A DNA stretch of 64,000 nucleotides from Leucogyrophana mollusca (lineage: Eukaryota > Basidiomycota > Agaricomycetes > Boletales). The stretch lies in NCBI GenBank assembly GCA_021014945.1, contig MU266347.1:141215-205214 (forward strand). Reading direction: 5' to 3'. Every line of letters begins with the position of its first letter. The stretch's first letter is position 1. A program made the position numbers and the translations under genes. Positions 58,764-64,000 of this stretch are shown one piece after another. The notes under the pieces are model-generated. The model did no database searches and was not told the origin of the DNA. It saw only the letters and a list, made by a program, of their open reading frames with translations.

Positions 58764-60504
58764 TCAAAGACAGACTGTCGGATCCTGCGAAATGGCTGGT
58801 TCAAATGAAATAATCAGTCCCCGCACCCCGTAACTGAGATTGTGCGCTCGAGAGTGGAACTTACGCTGGCCGAAATACACCATATGCGGGAGACTGATCC
58901 CCATGTATGCTTCCCGACCACGTTTCAGCACGGTGTCAGTTGGGAAACGAACGTGGCACTCACGAATGGACACACTGCCGTCGGGATCTTCACCGCCCGT
59001 GCATTCTTTTACGTGTTCTGGAGAGGCTGCATACCAGATGATACATGAGAAGTTATGGTTAACATATCGGGTGCTTACGAGGCTCAGTGAACTGCCAGTA
59101 TTCTGTTGCACTGGCCATCACATGGAGGTGAGGCAGAGCAAATATGGACCGAAACAGGCAGACATACTGATGGTGATACCCGAGCTTAGTGGGGATCATG
59201 GTCGGGACACCGTCTGATCGGTCGACGTCAGTTGAGCATATGGAATTCGACTGAAAGACCGCACGTACCAAAGGAATGAACGGCTGAACCGGGTGAAGCG
59301 AAGGTCAGTAAGGACATCATCCATAAACGTGCTCGAGGATAAGCACCTCTAAATATATTGGTGGGATCAAGCATGGTTTCTACTAAAGTGGCGAATGCTT
59401 TGTTGCCAGTCCGAGGTTGCCCTGAATGTTGCGGATGCATGTCACGGCCTGGACAGCGTCAGCAGGGATCACACTGACCGAACGTGAACAGCCTGATAGC
59501 TGCGTCAGGGAAGCTTCCTTTCACCGATATAGCTCCTATTGAAGCGATGGATCCGCCTAGCGAGTGCCCTTCCCACCAGAGTTGATTCCATGACGATGAA
59601 GTATGGATTATGTCCGAGAAACCTACCAGTGCAGACCACGGTATAGTCAGGATGCTCTTTGAGCAGCGAGTCCATATGTGAAATGACAGTCGAAGCTACC
59701 GAGCTGAAGGCAAAGAGAAAGCCCATATGTACCCGTGCGTCGCCAGCGTCACCAATACCGGGAGCCTCAAGAGGGATCAGGATAATTTCACTATCTTGAT
59801 TTGTGTCGTGGTTAAAGGGCTGAACATCATGCCAGATGGCGACATACCCAGAAGGATGTGGCCGACGTTCTGGCTACCCCTAAAAGCAATAATGATTTCC
59901 TTTCGAGTGTCGTCGCGTGCTATGTAGCCATGAGTGCTGCTTATGAGGTCCGTGAACTACATACACCAGGGCCATGTCAGCCCCAGACTTGAAATGAGCA
60001 ATCAAAGGGTTCGCACCTGCGTTACAAGCGTGTTGCCCATCGGCCTGGCGCACAGAATCTGGTACGCGCCAGAGGAGTATTTCGTGTATCGGACGAGATC
60101 ATCGTAAAGGCCTTGCGGGATGCCTTTGCGTTGGCCATGACGGGTCCACGGCCATACATCAGAAGATTCAAGGCTATATTCAACGCAGATTTTGCATCAA
60201 GTTGACTGAGCTCTGGGATCGGGTTCAGACCTACCTGTTGGCCATGTCCATGGGCAGGCAAGTGGATGGTAGAATAACGAAGACAATTGGATCAGGAAGG
60301 CTCCGATCGGCATAAGTTCCGTTTGTGTATCCGCCAGGGCTCGCCTGATCGGAAGGTGACACCCTTCAGTGATCCAAAGAGGGCAACAGACGTTCTGTGG
60401 TCACAGTCCAGCCAGTGAGATCGAGGAGGATCGAGTGCAGCTTTTCTACCTCAGGACTACGAGCCCAAAAACAATATGGAAGCAATTAGTGGATTCATCC
60501 TCAT
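58764..60504 (-). CDS. Class 3 (fungal) triacylglycerol lipase, secreted; 5' end uncertain
   Basis: Supported minus-strand exons, 3' to 5': 58764-59026, 59079-59110, 59168-59213, 59269-59283 (15 bases), 59347-59421, 59479-59568, 59627-59819, 59867-59956 and 60017-60173; all phases agree. Motifs: GLYDDLVRYTKYSSGAYQ, IIIAFRGSQN (oxyanion side), the nucleophile in VVCTGHSLGGSIASI, the acid in FDGVPTMIPTKLGYH and the His in GISLPHMVYFG, so the Ser-Asp-His triad is complete. Upstream, 60504-60461 encodes MRMNPLIASILFLGS, a likely signal peptide, but I could not join it with certainty through the 60,174-60,460 region. The 3' end may instead use a GTAAG donor after FGQ. Known role: extracellular lipid hydrolysis. 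The start is 196 bases from the divergent CLF1 gene. Confidence 0.8.
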
Positions 60505-60700
60505 TGACAAGGACTTGAGGTTGAACAGTTTCCGAATCTTTCATGAATCACACTGCTCGGTGTTGGCGCTGTAGAATTCTCGCTTTGGGAGTGTTTGCTG
60601 TTGTTGTGTTTTGGTGGCTTCAGCTTTCAGGCTCTCTGTGTCAGTGTGAGCATTTGCGTTCCGCTCCATTATATCCATCTGTACACTTGCATCCTCTATC

Positions 60701-63540
60701 ATGCAGGACGGAAGAGCACCCAGGTATGCCAATTTGATTACCTACATATCAGAGCTAACAACTGCGCGTTCCAGGATAAGAAACCGCGCACCGGCAGCGC
60801 TTCAAGTACGCTGGTCATTGTTCGCAGTCGCAGGCGAAACGTGATTCTGACCGTGTACTACATAGATTACAGCCGAGCAGCTCTTGCGAGAGGTCCGTGT
60901 TGTTTTAGACGTGATGTTCAAACATAGTGAACTTTCTTTGATAGGCTCAAGAACGCCAAGAAACCACATTCCGCGCGCCCAAACAACGGGTCGAAGATTT
61001 TGAAGAACTCCACGAGTATCGCGGCAGAAAACGCAAAGAGTTCGAAGAACGGATAAGAAGGACTCGTGGCAGCATGTGCGTCCATTTTTTGCTTCATGGA
61101 TTATTAGCTGAAGGCACTTCAGCAAAGAATGGACACAATACGCCAATTGGGAGGTACAGACTTTACTTCGAGGTCTATCTTTACAGCCCACTGAAACATT
61201 CCTATTACACCGCAGTCGAGTCAAAACGAGTTTGATCGTTCGCGCTCCGTCTTTGAGCGCGCTCTGGACGTCGACCCACGCAGCATCCAATTATGGCTGA
61301 GCTACACCGAGATGGAACTGAAAGCTCGTAATGTGCAACACGCGCGTAACCTATTCGATCGCGCGGTCACGCTGCTTCCTCGGGTCGACCAGCTATGGTA
61401 CAAGTACGTATATCTAGAAGAACTTCTTCAGAACGTTCCCGGCGCCCGTCAAGTATTCGAGCGGTGGATGAAGTGGGAACCAGATGATAAAGCATGGCAG
61501 GCATATATCAAGTTGGAGGAACGGTATAACGAGCTGGACAGGGCCAGCGTGATATACGAGAGGTGGATAGCAGTTCGTCCAGAACCGAGAGTATGGGTGA
61601 AATGGGCGAAGTTCGAGGAAGAACGAGCCAAACTTGACAAAGCCAGAGAGGTATTCCAGACCGCCCTCCAATTCTTTGGGGATGAGGAAGAACAGGTCGA
61701 AAAAGCCCAGGCTGTCTTCAACGCATTCGCGAAAATGGAGACGCGTCTAAAAGAATACGAACGTGCGCGGGTCATCTACAAGGTATTGTCTCGATATCAC
61801 TGCAATTTCCCGCATACCCACACAGCCTTATAGTTCGCTCTATCCCGACTTCCTCGCTCAAAATCAGCCGCACTGTACGCTGCATACACAAAATTCGAGA
61901 AGCAACATGGTACGCGGTCAATACTGGAATCGACAGTGCTTGGCAAGCGACGAATACAGTACGAAGAGGAGGTCTCGCATGATGGCCGGAATTATGACGT
62001 CTGGTTTGATTACGTTCGGTTGGAGGAGGGTGCTGTGCGGACGCTGAAAGAGGAGGGGGGGACCAAAGAGGAAGAGGACGCCGCCATCGAGCGGGTACGA
62101 GAAGTCTACGAGCGTGCCGTATCTCATGTCCCACCAGGACAAGAGAAGCGACATTGGCGGCGATACATTTTTCTGTGGTTGGACTATGCCTTGTTTGAGG
62201 AAATCGACACCAAGGTATGTGCCTCCTTCCTGGGATATACCTTTGCACCTCATACATTTGCACGTAGGATTATGACCGTGCGCGTCAAGTGTATCGAACG
62301 GCTCTCAAGCTTGTGCCACACAAACAGTTTACATTTGCGAAGCTGTGGCTTATGGCCGCCAGATTCGAGGTCAGGCGACTTGAATTGACCGCTGCCCGCA
62401 AAGCCCTTGGGACTGCCATTGGCATGTGTCCCAAGGAGGCGCTATTCAAAGGCTACATCCAGCTGGAGATGGACGTACGTGCTCCCCTTCCTGTCTGTAT
62501 CATATACCGACAATGCCTTGTAACTAGTTGCGAGAATTCGACCGAGTGCGCACGCTATACGAGAAATACCTCGAGGTATGATTATCGCCCCCCCTTGGAA
62601 CCGAGCACTCAACCTTCGTTTCAGTATGACCCGACGAACTCGGCAGCCTGGATCAAATATGCCGAACTCGAAACCGCACTCGAAGATTTCCCTCGTGCGG
62701 AGGCCATCTTCGAACTTGGGGTATCACAACCGTCACTCTCCATGCCCGAGATCTTATGGAAGGCCTACATCGATTTCGAGGTGGACGAGCAAGGCGACCG
62801 AGAGAAGACGAGGTCTCTATATGAGCGCCTTATTGGCCTCAGTGGGCACCACAAGGTCTGGATCTCGTATGCCGAGTTCGAGGGGTCCAGTATACCCCTG
62901 CCACGCGGCATGCGAGAGGAGGAGGAAGACGAGGACGCTGAGCCACGTGTGGTTGCGGGCGATGCAAACCTTGCTCGCCAGGTGTTCGAGAGGGGCTATA
63001 AGGACCTGAAGAGCAAGGGACTGAAAGCCGAGGTAGGCCCGTTTCCCTACGACATGAACATTGACTGACTCGATGGTACGTCAATAGCGGGTGGCTTTGC
63101 TCGAGGCTTGGAAATCGTTTGAGCAAGAAAATGGCAGCGAGGGCGACGTGGCCAAGGTCCAAGGCATGATGCCTATAGTAGGCCGAAAACAACACGTCGA
63201 CAAGGAGACGGGTCAAGTCGTAGAAGGTAAGCCGGTGCACACATATCCCACCATAGCGCCTGACACTGTATGCACAGACTGGGAGCTCGTATTCGCAGAC
63301 GACGAACGCGAAGCCAACCCCACCTCGTTCAAGTTCCTGCAAATGGCCCACGCATGGAAAAACTCGCAGGCGAAGAAGACTGGAGGGTCTGGGTTATTAT
63401 CTGGCTTCACTGCTGCTACGTCTGCGATCACCGACAGCATGTCCTCGTCGACGCGCGGTAATACTGGTGGAGATGTGGAGATGAGAGACGAGCGTGAGGA
63501 AGACTCACGGAGTGATGTCGCGAGTTCGGACGGGGAATGA
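60701..63540 (+). CDS. CLF1: Pre-mRNA splicing factor Clf1/Crooked-neck (Syf3), HAT-repeat protein
   Basis: Twelve exons: 60701-60723, 60775-60805, 60866-60892, 60945-61075, 61123-61153, 61216-61782, 61834-62214, 62268-62474, 62528-62575, 62625-63032, 63088-63226 and 63278-63540; 751 residues. The N terminus [20 protein letters not shown] is the conserved start of Crooked-neck proteins. About fifteen HAT (half-TPR) repeats follow, with the W-x2-Y/A-x3-E pattern: [79 protein letters not shown] and [10 protein letters not shown]. The tail is acidic ([20 protein letters not shown]). Clf1 is a scaffold of the Prp19-associated (NineTeen) complex, needed for tri-snRNP entry. Four tiny 5' exons of 23-31 bases were placed by the conserved N terminus. 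Confidence 0.94.
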
Positions 63541-64000
63541 TTTATCTGGTGTATCTAATGTGTAGCATGGGCCGTGTTGTATTCTTGCGAGATGGCTACA
63601 TAGCAGTTGAAGGCGTCTTCTGCCTCAACATCTTTCAGCCGATCATTTTTGTGCACTTTCAACGTAGATTTCTGGCTGTGATACACGTTGATGGGGAATT
63701 ACAAGTACTTAGTTCGAGAAATTTACGGTGGCGCTCAGCCAAAGGCCACGCGCCCCCGATCGCTTCCGATCGATTGCCTTTTCCGTCTGGGATTCCTCGA
63801 CCCGCGGTCCGCCTGCTCGGTACCCGGCGACTCGAGCGCTCCCGACCGGAATCCCACGCTTTTTTTTTTCTTGCCCAGTCCAACCCCCGCCCTTTCTGGT
63901 CCTCTCTGATGCGTCGACATGTCTTCCTGAGCCTCGACTACGAAGGGCCGACTTTGGTCTGCGGAAAGGGAGCTCAGAGGACATCTGTCGAACGCATCAC
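63541..64000. other. Right-end intergenic sequence
   Basis: 460 bases after the CLF1 stop. It includes the CLF1 3' region and a GC-rich part (63,730-63,990). Overlapping frames in both strands have no domain; a gene beyond the edge may start here. Confidence 0.45.

Overview
The window is nuclear DNA of a filamentous basidiomycete, most likely an agaricomycete. The genes are cut by many short introns, mostly 47-75 bases. They encode typical mushroom-forming-fungus products: a chitin synthase with a DEK tail, a hyphal Cps1-like glycosyltransferase, an expanded-family G-alpha subunit, a C2-NACHT-WD40 receptor and secreted GH2 and lipase enzymes. The species cannot be named from the sequence. All gene models below were spliced by hand from GT-AG (rarely GC-AG) junctions with phase checks and protein-family knowledge; nothing was searched.

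Left part (1-23,000). The 3' end of a chitin synthase; a Use1 SNARE (-); an unrecognised gene with an in-frame TAG (+) followed by a tRNA-derived SINE with target-site duplication and poly(A); a proline-rich protein with a C2-like end (+); a gene-poor stretch; a small secretory/membrane protein (+); about 3 kb without a convincing gene; the GATOR2/SEA subunit Mio (SEA4, +); then, on the minus strand, a G-patch/R3H splicing protein (SQS1-like) and a large disordered Arg/Asp/Pro-rich protein.

Middle part (23,000-39,000). An Hsp110/Sse1 chaperone (+) with two heat-shock-element-like pairs upstream; cytosolic lysyl-tRNA synthetase (-) sharing a 377-base divergent promoter with an Ariadne-type RBR ubiquitin ligase (+); a Cps1-like family-2 glycosyltransferase (+); and a G-alpha subunit (+) with a 9-base microexon, a GC-AG intron and Ala in place of the catalytic Gln.

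Right part (39,000-64,000). An AKR7-like reductase (-), a TKL-like kinase with an N-terminal zinc-finger-like motif (-), an unrecognised small gene (-), a tRNA-Val(AAC), a 1,645-residue STAND NLR (+), glyoxalase I with a probable alternative mitochondrial start (+), secreted beta-mannosidase (+) convergent with a class 3 lipase (-), and the splicing factor Clf1/Crooked-neck (+).

Functionally the window mixes housekeeping genes (splicing, translation, proteostasis, nutrient signalling) with accessory genes (NLR, G-alpha, kinase, secreted hydrolases). The accessory genes lie mainly in 35-60 kb, with longer intergenic gaps. The most distinctive items are the SINE, the unusual G-alpha and its microexon, recurrent GC-AG introns, the two-propeller NLR next to a tRNA gene, and the AKR lacking the expected catalytic lysine.
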